Origin: Ichthyophis bannanicus
Lineage: Eukaryota > Chordata > Amphibia > Gymnophiona > Ichthyophiidae
Assembly (NCBI GenBank): GCA_033557465.1
Contig: CM066033.1
Coordinates: forward strand, 705,531,637 to 705,595,636
DNA length: 64,000 nucleotides
Direction: 5' to 3'
Position 1 is the first letter of the stretch; each line of letters begins with the position of its first letter. This document shows, in pieces, positions 33,209-44,007 of the stretch. The position numbers were made by a program, and so were the translations under genes. The notes beneath the pieces are model-generated. The model had not been told where the DNA came from and made no database searches. It saw nothing but the letters and a program-made list of their open reading frames with translations.

Positions 33209-34680
33209 CCTTCTGACCGAGCTCGCCATCGAGCCAGTATCTCCGGCTCAGATTGGGTGAGGATTTTACTCCAGGTACTTCCTGGTCCCCAAAAAGACAG
33301 GGTTTCAACCCATTCTGGACCTCAGGAACCTCAACCGCTTGTTAGTGCGAGAAAAGTTCAAGATGGTATCGCTGGGCGCGCTGTTCCCTTACCTTCTGAA
33401 GAATGATTGGCTATGCTCCTTGGATCTAAAAGATGTATTTATGCACATCCTGATCCACACAGGAAATGCCTCTGGTTTGTTTTGGAGGGTCAACATTACC
33501 AGTACCAAGTGCTCCCATTCGGACTCGCATCAGCTCCCAGGGTCTTCACAAAATGCCTCATGATGGAGGTTGCGTATCACTGAACAATAAAATCTTTGTC
33601 TTTCCTTACTTAGATGAATGGCTCATAAAGAGTTTCACCCCAGGCAGCATCCAGCAATCGGCTCATCTCATCATTCGTGTGCTCGCACAGCTGGGGTTCT
33701 TGGTCATGGCTTGGAGGTGACCAAGCCCTCTCAACAGCTGGTGTTCATTGGGGACTCTCTCGATACCACTAGAGCTTGGGCCTTTCTCCCAGTGGGCCAC
33801 ATGCAGCGGCTGGCAGAGGTGGTGGATGACATTCAGAGGCAGTGCCACACAATGGCACAGAGGATGCTGAAGATGCTCAGCACATGGTCTCGACTATACA
33901 CGTTACTCTGCTGGCTCGCCTCTATATGAGGCAACCTCAGTGGACAATGAGCATGCAGTGGAAACAGGCTACTGGCCACCTCTGGGACCAGGTGGCAGTC
34001 ACCATGCCTCTAGTGCAGTCCCTTCATTGGTGACTGCAGCTGCAGAACCTGCTCAGAGGTCTTCCTTTTCAGGTGTCAACGCCCCAGAGAACACTGACCA
34101 TGGATGCATTCAAGCTGGGCTGGGGGGGCTCATCGGGATAGCCTGCACATCAGGGCCTGTAGTCCGAGCAGGAGAGTCTACACCAGATCAACTTCCTCAA
34201 TTTTGCTTTCCAGACACACCTGGCCAACCAAGTTGTTTTGATTCAGACAATTAAGTATCAATGTTCTACATCAACAAGCAAAAAGGTATGGGATCGTACC
34301 TCCTGTGGTGGAAGCGGTTCACTTCTGGATGTTTGCTGCTGCCCACAGAATGGAGTTGCAAGTGACTTATCTGTCTGTGGAACTCAATGTCCTGAGGGAT
34401 CACCTAAGCTGGTTCCTCCAACCACACGAGCAGACCCTCAACAGGGAAGTAGTAGAACAGATCTTCAGGGAGTGGGGTATTCCCACGGTAGATCTCTTTT
34501 CCTCTCTGCACACGCCCAGATAGGGTACTTCTGCTCCAGGATGGCTGCCAGCGGCCAGTTAGATCTGGATGCCCTCCTCCTCCACAGGGTTGGGGGGGAG
34601 GGTGGCTGGGTCTGCTTAATGCATACCTCTGATTCCACTCTTGCCAAAGACCTTGTTGAAGCTTCAGACTGAAAACGGTA
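33209..34680 (+). pseudogene. DIRS RT and RNase H, copy c, broken
   Basis: RT blocks: R-Y-F-L-V-P-K-K-T-G (about 33267), P-I-L-D-L-R-N-L-N-R, F-K-M-V-S-L-G, D-W-L-C-S-L-D-L-K-D (about 33405), and the catalytic position at 33607-33618, which reads Y-L-D-E instead of Y-L-D-D. RNase H blocks (T-M-D-A-F-K-L-G-W near 34100, then F-Y-I-N-K-Q-K, then E-L-N-V-L-R-D-H-L-S) are spread over three frames. Frameshifts and stops are frequent. The copy could not be autonomous. Confidence 0.75.
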
Positions 34681-34879
34681 CCGTGGTTTTCATCACCCCA
34701 TATTGGCCCATGCAGCTGTGGTTTCCCCTGCTGCTTCACCTCTCGTGGCAGGAGCCTCTCCATCTGGGCTCTGCCCCAAACCTCATCTCTCAGGAGGACA
34801 GGATCCTGCTGCACCCCAACATCCGGTCCTTAACTCTCATGCCTTGGAGGTGAGCGGGTAGTTCTCTCAGAACTTAATC

Positions 34880-37800
34880 TATCCAGGGATGTAATGGACA
34901 TCTTCCTGGCCTCACGCAGGAATTCTACCTGCAGATCCTATGCATTTAAGTGGCAGAGATTCTCTGCCTAGTTTGCTGACAAGGCTCTGGATTCCTTCTC
35001 CTGTGCTGTGGAGAGATTGTTGGAGTATCTCCTGCATCTCTCAAACTCTGGTCTCAAATATAATTCAGTCAGAGTCCATCTGAGCACGATTGGGGCCTAC
35101 CATCACAGCTCAGAGGGGAAAGCCCATATCAGTTCAGTCCCTGGTGGCTCACTTCATGCAGGGCCTACTGCTCTCTAAGCCTCCGATCAAGCACCCGCTG
35201 GTGACTTGGGACCTTAATGTGGTTTTGGCACAGCTCTTGTTGATTACTGTTGAGCTGCTCGCTTCCTGCCCTCTGAAGTTCCTGACCTGGAAAGTATTAT
35301 TCCTGATGGCAGTCACTTTGGCTGACCATGTCAGTGAGCTCCAGGCCTTGTGGCTCACCCAACACACAAAAGAGTGGAGAGTGAATTGGCAGTAGGTCCA
35401 AGCTTTATTGTAGTGTAATCCTGACACGTTTCAGCAGGCGCCTTCCTCAGGGGGTGTTGCCTCACAAGAAATAGAAAGAACAATCATTAAAAAAATACAG
35501 TAAAAGAGTGCAAGAGGCAATCAAATAAATAAATAACACATATAAAAAATAAATTAAAACAGGTCGAGATAAGAATAACTTATCTTTAAAAGCCTCTAAA
35601 ACAGCGCAGTAAGGCTGACATAATTAAAACATAAAATATAGTTAAAACATAAGAGAGCTTAGACAAATTCACAAAACTAATAAATAGAACTATTACTAAA
35701 ACCTGTATATGTATTTCTATAAGGAATAATCGCAAATTGTAAATTTAAAACAGTGAAGAAAAAGAAAAGGATGGACGTTGCTGATGATCATTCATAAAAG
35801 CACATCTATATTGGTAAAGCCATAAACATATCGTTGGTAATAAGAACATAAACAGATGATAAAAAAAGCATCTCACCGTGTCGAAAGATGAGTGCAAGGA
35901 AGAAAAGAAAAATGGGATGAGGAGGACATCACCAAACATTAACTAAAGCTCATGTTAAAAATAATAATAGCATGTATAATACAATATATTGGATCAATAA
36001 GAAGAATTGTTAAATCAGATTTAGAGGGTAAGATCAGACCAGCTTGAAATCATACAGGTAAGGGAAAGGGAACACTGAATATGTAAAATTGAAGAAACAG
36101 AAAGACACCCATGTGCATTTGCAAAGTGAATATAACCATTCTCAAAGTTTAAAACCATATGCAAATTGTCAGTGATCCCGAGAACCCAGTCTTAAAAATG
36201 CCTTACTTGTGTCACTTTAAAAACATGTTTACAGGATCTGATACTGTGCCACAAATCTGTATTTAATAAAAAGAGGTAGCCAATGAACAGCATGTGTTAG
36301 AATTCCTTCAAATTTGTGATCCTGGCACATGTTTCAAGAAGAGGAATATTAAAAAAAAGCAAACTTGCCTAAATGTCCGTAGTTCTCAAGAGTGGGTAAG
36401 GCTATGTTGAAGGGGATGAGCTCACAAGACAGTGCAGTTTTCGCTGAATTTCGTGCCAAAGTTGCAAGGTCAAAGGGCAAGCTCGCTAACAGTTCAAATA
36501 AAACAAAATAATCGAATATGTGCCTAAATGAAAATGTGCATTAGATTTACCAATATTGTGCTGAAAAGCAGCAAGGCAAGGAATGGAACACAACGGCAAT
36601 GGTGATTGATAATAAATAAATAAATAATGACACCTCATACGGCATCACTGTCAATGCAGAGGTAGAGCATTAAAGAGCAAAGTAAACTTCTAACCCACCA
36701 TAGGTGTCTATGAGAAGCCTTGCAAATAACGTGATGCCATAACTTAAGAAAAGGTTTTGCAATCCATAATCCTACGGAACAAATCGGATAGAAGGATACC
36801 ACATCAAAGAGAAACAAGACAGGCCAATTTATAGCCTGCAGAGCAGCTATGTTGTAAAACAACATATAGTGTGAGAATGGTTATATTCAATTTGCACACG
36901 CACATTATTTATTTATTTTATTTTTATTTTTATTTTTATTTAAATTTCTATACCGCAAATTCCAAGGAGATCACTTTCGACTTACATTTGAACCGCAGTG
37001 AATTGTAGACAGTTACAAATTTGTTTTACAGAGAACATGGTTAACTATATACAAAAACTATGTAAGATAAGGTGAACAATAATAATAAAACATTAAACTG
37101 TTAACTTTATACAGTATTGTGTGTCATTGTATATCAGGTTAGAATCTATCATGAGTGTCAATTTTATATTGCAGTATACATATTCAGTGTTCCTTTTCCC
37201 TTATATGTATGATTTCAAGCTAGTCTGATTTTATCCTCTAAATTTGATTTAACAGTTCTTCATATTGATCCACTATATTTTATTATGCATGTTATTATTT
37301 TTAACATAAGCTTTAGTTTGTGATTATTCCTTATAGAAATATATATACAGGTTTTAGTAATAGTTCTATTTATTAGTTTTGTGAATTTGTCTAAGCTCCC
37401 TTATGTTTTAACTATATTTTCTGTTTTAATTATGTCAACTTTATTGCACTTTTAGAGGCTTCATAAGATAAATTATTCTTATCGTGACCTGTTTTAATTT
37501 ATTTTTATATATGTTATTTATTTATTTGTTTTGATTGCCTCTTGCACTCTTTTACTGTATTTTTTGTTTTTAATGATAGTTGTTTTTATTTTTTGTGAGG
37601 CAACACCCCCTGAGGAAGGCAGATGCTGAAACGCATCAGGGTTACATTACAGTAAAGCTTAGATCTACTGCCAATTCATTCTCCGCTCTTTTGTGTGCTG
37701 GTTGTTTCTGCGTGATGAGACTGCTCTCTTTGGACTTCTTGGTGGCTCACCTGCCATATATCAGGCTTCATCATAATAGGGTGGTTTTGCATATGCATCC

Positions 37801-38343
37801 ACTTTTCTTGCCTAAGGTGGTCTTCGCTTTCCACCTCAATCCATCGGTCATTCTGCCCACTTTGTTTCCCAGGCCTCATGCCAATCATGGGGAGGCTATG
37901 CTGCACAAGCTATTCTGCAAGCACACCCTAGCCTTCTACCTCAAGCCGACAAAGGCGCACAGGCGTTCCACCCAACTATTTTTCTCTTTTGACCTCAACA
38001 AGCTGGGTGCTGCCGTCTCCAAATGCACACTGTCCATTTGGCTGGCAGACTGCATTTCTTTCGCTTATGCCCACCGATGCAGCCATGTCACAGCTCAAAT
38101 GTCTGAGCCATGGCTGCATCGGTGGCCAACTTGTACTCTGTCTCTATGGAGGAGATCTGCAGGACTGCTACGTGGTTTTCTGTCCACACATTTACAGCTC
38201 ATTACTATCTGGATGGGGATTCCCAATGTGACAGCAACTTCAGTCAAGCCATACTCCGGCATCTCAGTGGGACTTTGGTTCAACTCCTTCCCATGGGCCC
38301 TTCTATCCATCCAGGCTACCAAAAAGAGTCCTCTCAGTGTTGA
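34880..38343 (+). pseudogene. DIRS tyrosine recombinase, copy c, split by a Penelope-like element
   Basis: The first part (about 34900-35358) has S-R-R-N-S-T-C-R-S-Y-A-F-K-W and the core-binding region up to L-A-D-H-V-S-E-L-Q-A-L, where copy d has R-R-I-S-E-L; the catalytic Arg positions are lost (D-H). The rest resumes at 37752 (R-L-H-H-N-R-V-V-L ... F-S-F-D-L-N-K-L-G). There is a frameshift near 38100, after which A-M-A-A-S-V-A-N-L-Y-S-V-S-M-E-E-I-C-R and the F-T-A-H-Y tyrosine box follow in another frame. The join of the two halves is seamless when the 10-bp flanking duplication is removed. Confidence 0.75.
35360..37741. mobile_element. Penelope-like element with long inverted arms, inserted in DIRS copy c
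   Basis: GTGGCTCACC flanks it at 35350-35359 and 37742-37751, and the recombinase sequence on both sides is continuous. The left arm (about 35370-36090) is the reverse complement of the right arm (about 37180-37698), with a ~200-bp segment (about 35740-35950) present only at the left. Each arm holds the block CCCCCTGAGGAAGGC ... TGAAACG ... CAGG, a layout found in terminal repeats of Penelope-like elements, where it is part of a hammerhead ribozyme. The interior (36090-37180) has no readable RT or GIY-YIG domain and includes an L2-tail-like T-rich fragment at 36905-36990. Confidence 0.6.
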
Positions 38344-38469
38344 TGTGAGCTAAGGATGCTGAATCAGTCGAGTCAGCTGGGGTGACTATCCTCACTGTTT
38401 CTTCTGGCGCTCCACTTTTGTTCCCCTGTTGGGCTTTTGCCTCCTTGGTCTTCGGTAGTCTATAACTTG

Positions 38470-38580
38470 GGAGTCCCTTACGTGAAGACTTCCTTCCTTC
38501 TTGTCCACAGAGAAAGCATAGTTACTCACCTATAGAAGGTTTCTCTATGGATGGCAGGAATAAGTCCCCACAACCCTCAC
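38470..38580. repeat. Internal complementary region of DIRS copy c
   Basis: The first part (GTGAAGACTTCC ... CTTGTCCACAGAGAA) is complementary to the outer left terminus near 29838-29885. The second part (TTCTCTATGGATGGCAGGAA TAAGTCC) is complementary to the right terminus near 38755-38800. This two-part region is the template used to join the ends in the DIRS replication model. Confidence 0.8.
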
Positions 38581-38806
38581 ACCTCCCCGAGGAGTTGCTT
38601 TTTTACTTTTGCTCTGTTATTGTACTGGAAAGAAGATGGTGCCATGGCTGGCATGGAGGCGGGCATACATGCGTGTTGGAGTCTCCCAAAAGCTTCTAAT
38701 GGAGGCTGGGGCGTGTTCCCATATGGGGCTCCATCGGGAATGCCAGCCGTATGTGAGGACTTATTCCATGAAGAACACCTGCTACAGGTGAGTAACTATA
38801 CTCTAT

Positions 38807-39377
38807 GGGAGTTTCTAGGATGGGCTTAAGATTTAGTTAGTTTCATCACTAACCAGTTAGGTTTAGCCAGGCAGTACCAAATGCACAAATAGCAGTCTTA
38901 AATCTAGACAGTTAGATTTTACCCAGCTAAATTTAGGTACATTTTCAGCCCAAAATTTTGCCAGTTATGTTTAGCTGAAAATTTAGTTAAATATAGTGAA
39001 CTACAATTAGCCATTAATTTTTGCCACTTAGCATCTCTTTGAAAAATGGACCCCAACAAATCCCTCTCTCCAATGGGGTTGGGTTACAAGCTATTAATCT
39101 TCCTACTATTCTGGCTCTAGTTCAAGCAAAAGGTCAAAAAGCCATTCTTAACTCATAACGCAGATATTACACGCGAATCTTCTCCAAAGGACTGAGAAAT
39201 GAATGGTGCAGAAGGTTCAAATGTAGGATCTTCTGTCTGTGAGACCTGGGAGATTTAGGAGCATTACAAACTTGTAGTAGTTGAGCCTTCAGTGATATGC
39301 TGATAACTTAGTGTTGATGCAAAATTAACCGCTAAAATATTTATGATGCTTAATAATTTAAGTTTCTTTTCTTCCAG
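38807..39377. other. Probable intron sequence upstream of the protease exon
   Basis: AT-rich, without coding features. Positions 38830-39060 contain TTAGCTGG/CTAAATTT-type MITE blocks. A polypyrimidine tract (39362-39375) and AG at 39376-39377 form the acceptor site of the exon at 39378. Confidence 0.5.
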
Positions 39378-39640
39378 CTATCCATCAAGGTGGAAAGCTA
39401 TCTTTGGTGTTGTTGATTTACAGGAACCAGCTAGGTCACTTCAAATAAAACGGATTAAAAGGATCATTATTAATCCAAAGTTTGCCCTTGACACTATGGA
39501 TAATGATATCTCATTACTTCAACTGAAGAGCCCACTAATTTACAGTGACTATATCCAGCCCATATGCTTGCATGCTAACTTCACAGACGTCACTGTTGTA
39601 AAATGCTTTGTATCTGGCTGGGGATCAAGATCATATGGAG
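39378..39640 (+). CDS. Trypsin-like serine protease, one internal exon
   Basis: The 263-bp exon encodes the middle of an S1A serine protease domain: S-R-W-K-A-I-F-G-V-V-D, I-I-I-N-P-K-F, then D-N-D-I-S-L-L-Q-L, where the second Asp corresponds to the catalytic-triad aspartate, then Y-I-Q-P-I-C-L and C-F-V-S-G-W-G-S at the end. The acceptor is a pyrimidine tract plus AG at 39376-39377 and the donor is GTAAAT at 39641. The exon begins with the last base of a codon and ends with the first base of one, and its size suits the Asp exon of this family. The His and Ser exons are not visible in the window, so they lie outside it or were missed. The Y-I-Q-P-I-C-L segment suits membrane-type or ovochymase-like members; I cannot name the gene. 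Either a functional exon or one from a recent duplicate, since it has no lesion. Confidence 0.85.
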
Positions 39641-40104
39641 GTAAATATTTGTTTTGCGGTTTTTGTTTGTACTTGACACAATATTTATCAGTATATTTTT
39701 ACATAATGCTTCATACTTTACGGTCTTCATCAACATCAAGATTTTGAACGTCTAACTCAGTAGATATTATAAGGATATTTCCATAAGGAATTTTTCTGGA
39801 TCATTGATGCAATTGAGCAGAGGGTCAAAGGCTAAGATAATTTATGCCTACAACGGATGCTCCAATGGTCTGAGATCCTTTTCTCCTTATTAAAAATATT
39901 CCATCTGGTGTTTATGTGAAGAGTGGAATGAGATACTTTTATGTGGATGATTAGATCATTTTTTCACTCTGTGAATGGTCAGATTCTTGGGTGATCAACT
40001 CACAGTTTTAGAAGAGGCAGCTACAGGGAAGCACTAAAGATATAGTGGCAGCAGAAGGCAGCCAACTCAGCCACCATCCCAAAAATGCTGCAGGGTGAGT
40101 GCCG
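39641..40104. other. Probable intron sequence downstream of the protease exon
   Basis: No coding, RNA or repeat signal that I can support between the donor site at 39641 and the inverted Penelope-like arm that begins near 40105. Confidence 0.45.
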
Positions 40105-40665
40105 CTTTCTTCCCCTTCCTCCAACTGGTCCACCCCTTCAAACCTTTGAAGGCACAATTCCTTTGTTCCTTGCTTTATGACAAGTCAATGCTAAAAGAAA
40201 TTGTAGTTAAATAAAAGGAGAAACAAAAATGGTAAATAAGGTGATACCTTTTATTGGACTAACAGTATATTCATAGACTAGCTTTCAAAGGTTAAAACCT
40301 CTTTCTTTAGGTCAGGACAGTATGAGCAACAGATATCAATACTGTAATATATAAGTAAATTACAAAAGAATTCTATTGACAGTCTCAGGGGTAGAGGGTG
40401 GGAGTGATGGATGACAGATCAGAAGGTGATCAAGCTATAAATATTTATATTTTATAATGTGATAGAATGTCCATATCTTAATTAAATCCTGTCTGGTTTG
40501 TTTGAAAGTGTCTTATTATAAGTTCAAAAGTTTTACGTTCTTGGATCAATTTGAATCTCCTTTTTAGCACTCTCAACATAAAATTATTGATGCTGTGTTC
40601 TGGTCCTGTGAAGTGCTGCCCAATCACCAAGGTGACAGAAGCAACACCTTGGTCTGTTCTGTGCT
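40105..40665 (-). mobile_element. Penelope-like arm, minus orientation
   Basis: Reverse complement of 42265-42945: for example TTCCTTTGTTCCTTGCTTTATGA here against TCATAAAGTAAGGAACAAAGGAA there, AATTCTATTGACAGTCTC against the AATGGAATTC region, and CACCAAGGTGACAGAAGCAA against TTGCTTCTGTCATCTTGATG. The arms are about 0.55-0.65 kb and moderately diverged. A Penelope-like 3' part is recognised in the partner arm by its GIY-YIG remnant. Confidence 0.65.
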
Positions 40666-40689
40666 TTGTGATCTTTTGTCACCAGTGTA

Positions 40690-41975
40690 GCATCCCTTTT
40701 TCCATGAACAAAGCCATCTTCTCCTCAGTTCACTTTTTCCGCGGAGCCCTATGGACATGTTCCAGTGCAATCCGGAAAAAGCTATTCTTTTTTCCTTCGA
40801 GATGTTGTATTTTTTGTGTTTTTTCACTGCTTTGTTTCTGTCTGTCATCAGGGCACCAGCATCATGTGGGGCCCTTTTTGCCCATTTTTTCTGTGTTTTG
40901 TTTTATCTGATGGCTCACTACTTTCTCCCAGTTTTTTCGGTACCACTCGCCGGCATTGAGCCCTTCAGCCTTGCCGAGGCAGTTTCCCAACAATGTTGAA
41001 GCTGGCCAGCAGTTTTAAAAAGTGCAGCCGCTCTGACGGACAATCAGAATTGGTTTATTCAGTGCCTCGGCCCTGATCACCAGCCTGCCACTTGTTTGTT
41101 GTGCTTTCAATTGGCCAAGAAGGGTCGAGAGAAGCAGTGCGAGTCTCTCTTTGGATCTTCAGACTCTATGTCTGGCACTGGCATTAACATCGGTGTCAAC
41201 CAATGTTCCCTCTAATTTTCTGTAGGCTGTGTGCACATAAAATATCAGCTGTGTGCAGCTTTTGAAGGAAGGTTAAATTTTTGTGCGCCGCATAATGACA
41301 CTCCGAGTTATATACTTTAAAATGTGACTACAAGTCAGAATACAGTATGTACACCACATTGATTTTAATCAAATTAAATGAAAATAGACAATTACTAAAT
41401 GAAGCGGGAAATTTCTAGTAATTACAATCATAACTTTTACATTTTAAGACATCTGTGTTGTTTTCTATCAGAATCAGAGCCGTAATTTTTGTGTGCTCTG
41501 TTGTAAAGTATGTGCGCTCGCTCGGCGAGGTGTGTGCGCGCGCACACGCGTACAGCTTAGAGGGAACAGTGGTGTCAACACCCTTGAGGAGTGCCGCCGA
41601 GGTTTTGGCTTTGCACAATGCCTTCTCAGAACTGAGGGGCGGCGTTAGTATGGATCCAAGGTTCTCAATCGACGCTTCAGAGCTACAGGACTCATCAGTG
41701 TCGAAGGGGGCGGCTGGAGACTGTGCTAAGCACTGGCATCAGCACCAAAGCCCCTCTCTGCGTGATGCCAAGGGCGATGACTGGGAGCAGTATTATCCAA
41801 GCCCCTCAGAGAGATCCGCACAAGATGCAGACCCAGCGGCAACTGTGGAAGGCTAAGCTGCAGAAGGCCCAGCCTGCTTCTCAGCCACAGCCGGGGGCAC
41901 CTTCCTCAGGAGCATAGCAAGTCACCCAATCGCCGAGGGGGTTCCCCCTCAGGTGGGCAGTCAGTTCGTTACCTT
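40690..41975 (+). pseudogene. DIRS gag fragment trapped between Penelope-like arms
   Basis: The leader (40730-40990: CTTTTTCCGCGGAGCC, then the T-rich tract) matches other DIRS copies. Gag starts near 40996 with L-A-S-S-F-K-K-C-S, aligned to the zinc-motif region of copy c. After the hAT MITE (41201-41571) the Pro/Ser-rich linker and later Gag C-terminus (Q-K-A-Q-P-A-S-Q-P-Q-P-G-A) follow to about 41925. The centre of Gag between about 41850 and the C-terminus is deleted. RT and recombinase are absent. Confidence 0.65.
41201..41571. mobile_element. hAT MITE, copy 2 (371 bp)
   Basis: The same family as 32861-33200: ends CAATGTTCCCTCTAA and TTAGAGGGAACAGTG, with the exact 8-bp duplication GTGTCAAC at 41193-41200 and 41572-41579. 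The two copies lie at different positions in their DIRS hosts, so they are independent insertions. Confidence 0.9.
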
Positions 41976-41979
41976 CACA

Positions 41980-42480
41980 CTCAGGTGGCCCCTGAATGTT
42001 TTTCCCACGTGGGTAACTGTGGAGTTCTGCAATATGTCAATCCCTGCAATTTACCAAGCTGCAAATTATGCCAAGACATATCACAAGACCCCACAGTTCC
42101 CCATAAGGGAAAAACATTCAACATAAGGGATCCTACACATTCTCTTCCTCTAATGTGATATAAATTATTCAGTGTAGAACATGTGAAAGGGGATACTACA
42201 ATGGGGAGACAGGCCAAATGTTAGACAAGGACCAATTCACACAGACATTACACAGCACAGATCAGACCAAGGTGTTGCTTCTGTCATCTTGATGGTTGGA
42301 CAGCACTTTGCAGGACCAGAACACAGCATCAATGATTGTATGGTGAGAGTGCTAAAAGGGAAATTCAAATTGATCCAAGAACATAAAACTTATGAACTTA
42401 TAATAAGACATTTTCAATCGAACCAGATAGGATTTAATAAAGATATAGGCATTCTATCACATTATAAACAATAAATATCT
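41980..42480 (+). pseudogene. Penelope-like GIY-YIG endonuclease remnant
   Basis: In shifting frames: C-K-L-C-Q-D-I-S-Q-D-P-T (about 42060-42100), H-K-G-K-T-F, then I-I-Q-C-R-T-C-E-R-G-Y-Y-N-G-E-T-G-Q (about 42167-42220), then H-F-A-G-P-E-H (about 42295). This is the layout of the GIY-YIG endonuclease at the C-terminus of Penelope-like reverse transcriptases, with Y-N-G in place of Y-I/V-G. Stops and frameshifts make it inactive. The RT part is not present. Confidence 0.7.
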
Positions 42481-42945
42481 ATAGCCTGAACACTTTCTGA
42501 TCAGGCATCCATCTCCCACCCACCCCAACCCTCTCCTCTTAAGACCGTCAATGGAATTCTTTTGTAATTCATTTATATATTATGGTATTGTCATATGTTG
42601 CTCATACCGTCCTAAACTAAAGAAGGCTTTAACCTTCAAAAGCTAGTGCAAGAATGTATTTAGTCCAATAAAATGGATCACCTTATTTTTTGTTCTACTT
42701 TTATCTAATTACCATTAATGTAGACTAATATGGCAATCACACTACTTTATCCAAAGAAAAAAAAAAAAGAAACCATCATGGATCTTCAAGCTGAAAGCCC
42801 CTACCGGTTCCCCAGCTCTGACGTGTGACAGATTCACTTTCTTCTTGAGTGTTGACATCATAAAGTAAGGAACAAAGGAATTGTGACCCTGAAAGTTAAG
42901 AGGGGTGGACCAACCGGGGAGGGGGGGAGAGAGGAGAAAAAATGA
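42265..42945 (+). mobile_element. Penelope-like 3' arm, plus orientation
   Basis: It includes the end of the GIY-YIG remnant and the terminal repeat with CTAAAGAAGGCTTTAACCTT and AATAAAATGGATCACCTTAT, a Penelope-type end. It is the inverted partner of 40105-40665. An A-rich run lies at 42757-42770. Confidence 0.65.
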
Positions 42946-43300
42946 TGCGGAACTACAAGGTCAAGGAGGAAGATACATAACTATGGGGCTACGGGAAGCA
43001 GTAGCAAAGCCTTGGGCCATCTAGGAGTGGAGGAGGGGGGTGGTGGCACATGCTGAGTCTGCCTAGAGCAGTAGATGGACCAGCCCTAGGGGTAGGAGGA
43101 GAGTAGGCGGTAAGAAAGAAAACTGCAGCTGAGTGAGGTGGGGTGGGGTGGGGTGTGAGGCTAGGATGATTGAATTTTATTCTAAGCAATTTAAGTTCTA
43201 TAAAATGTTTGAATACATCGTAAATTTAAATGGCAGTGGAGATAGTACAACATAACTTCTCTGATGATTTTGAAGGAAATTTTCAAAACTATGGGTCAAT
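42946..43300. other. No feature seen
   Basis: A purine-rich stretch with a short GGGGT repeat near 43139-43160. No gene or named repeat is supported. Confidence 0.45.
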
Positions 43301-43635
43301 AGTCAAAGAACATGTCTAGTTAGTAGTATCTGCTGACTGGATAAGTCCTGCTGAGAGGGATATTCAGCAGCACTATCCAGATAGTGCTGCTGAATACATT
43401 CTCTAACGGCCTCAGCACTATCTGGATAGTGATGGAGTGGTTCATGGATGAAGCTAAGACAGAACTGGTATTTATCTGGATAGTGATGATTTACAGTGCC
43501 ACTATCCAGATAACAATCTGCATAGCTTAGGACAGCAAAAAAAACTGTCCTAAGTGCTATATGGACTACTTATCAAGATAAAAATGTAATATCGCCACTA
43601 TCTGAATTGTGCTGGTACTGACCACTTAATCCAGA
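43301..43635. mobile_element. MITE-like palindromic sequence, flank of DIRS copy d
   Basis: Repeated CACTATCCAGATAGTG-type inverted blocks occur. The clearest is a 36-bp palindrome at 43361-43396 (TATTCAGCAGCACTATC and its complement, mismatched only at the centre). The other end of this element may be lost or displaced by the DIRS insertion. No duplication found. Confidence 0.45.
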
Positions 43636-43637
43636 AT

Positions 43638-43799
43638 CTCCAGGAACAAGCAGGAATGAGTCTTCACATATGGGTATCGTCGGTACCGACGGAGCCTGCG
43701 CGGGAACGCTCCCCAGCGTCCAAAAGGAAAGCTTTTGGGAGCATCCCACAGCACCTGCGCGCTGCCTTCCCGCCTTTCCTAACCACCTCTCTCCAGTTC
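43638..43799. repeat. Left inverted terminal repeat, DIRS copy d
   Basis: It starts CTCCAGGAACAAGCAGGAAT and contains the palindrome CGTCGGTACCGACG (43678-43691), the Gag-linker-like GGTACCG, and GGAAAGCTTTTGGGAGC. It matches the reverse complement of 49137-49297, with a short difference at the outermost bases (AACAAGCAGG against AACAGCAGG). Confidence 0.9.
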
Positions 43800-44007
43800 T
43801 TCTTTTCCGTGGAGCAAGCAGGTCGTATTCCTGTCACCGCTGAAGAATTTCATTATTTTATTTTATTTCTTTGGTCGCGCGTCTGCCTTCTCGACGCTGG
43901 ACCAGTACCGCCGGTCTTTTCTTTCTTTATTCTAAAAAAAAAAACCTACTGTTTTCTCACTTCAGTGCATTTTCTTCTTTGGCCTTAGGCCTAGCAAATT
44001 TTTTCTC

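Larger units (their letters stand above)
29838..38806 (+). mobile_element. DIRS copy c, complete but decayed, with four nested insertions
   Basis: The left terminal repeat starts GTTCTCTGTGGACAAGCAGG. The internal complementary region (38470-38580) contains the reverse complement of that left end (CTTGTCCACAGAGAA, 38501) and of the right end. The right terminal repeat runs to about 38806. Subtracting the SINE (31297-31600), L2 tail (32027-32120), hAT MITE (32861-33200) and Penelope-like element (35360-37741) leaves about 5.85 kb, close to the 5.7 kb of intact copy d. Gag, RT, RNase H and recombinase remnants occur in order. It belongs to the same subfamily as copies e and f, judging by the CTCYGTGGACAA left end. 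Confidence 0.85.

Noticed and set aside
37580..37741. N-terminal part of a 257-codon frame running into the DIRS recombinase
   Set aside because: These codons lie in the right arm of the Penelope-like insertion; only the part after about 37752 is recombinase sequence.
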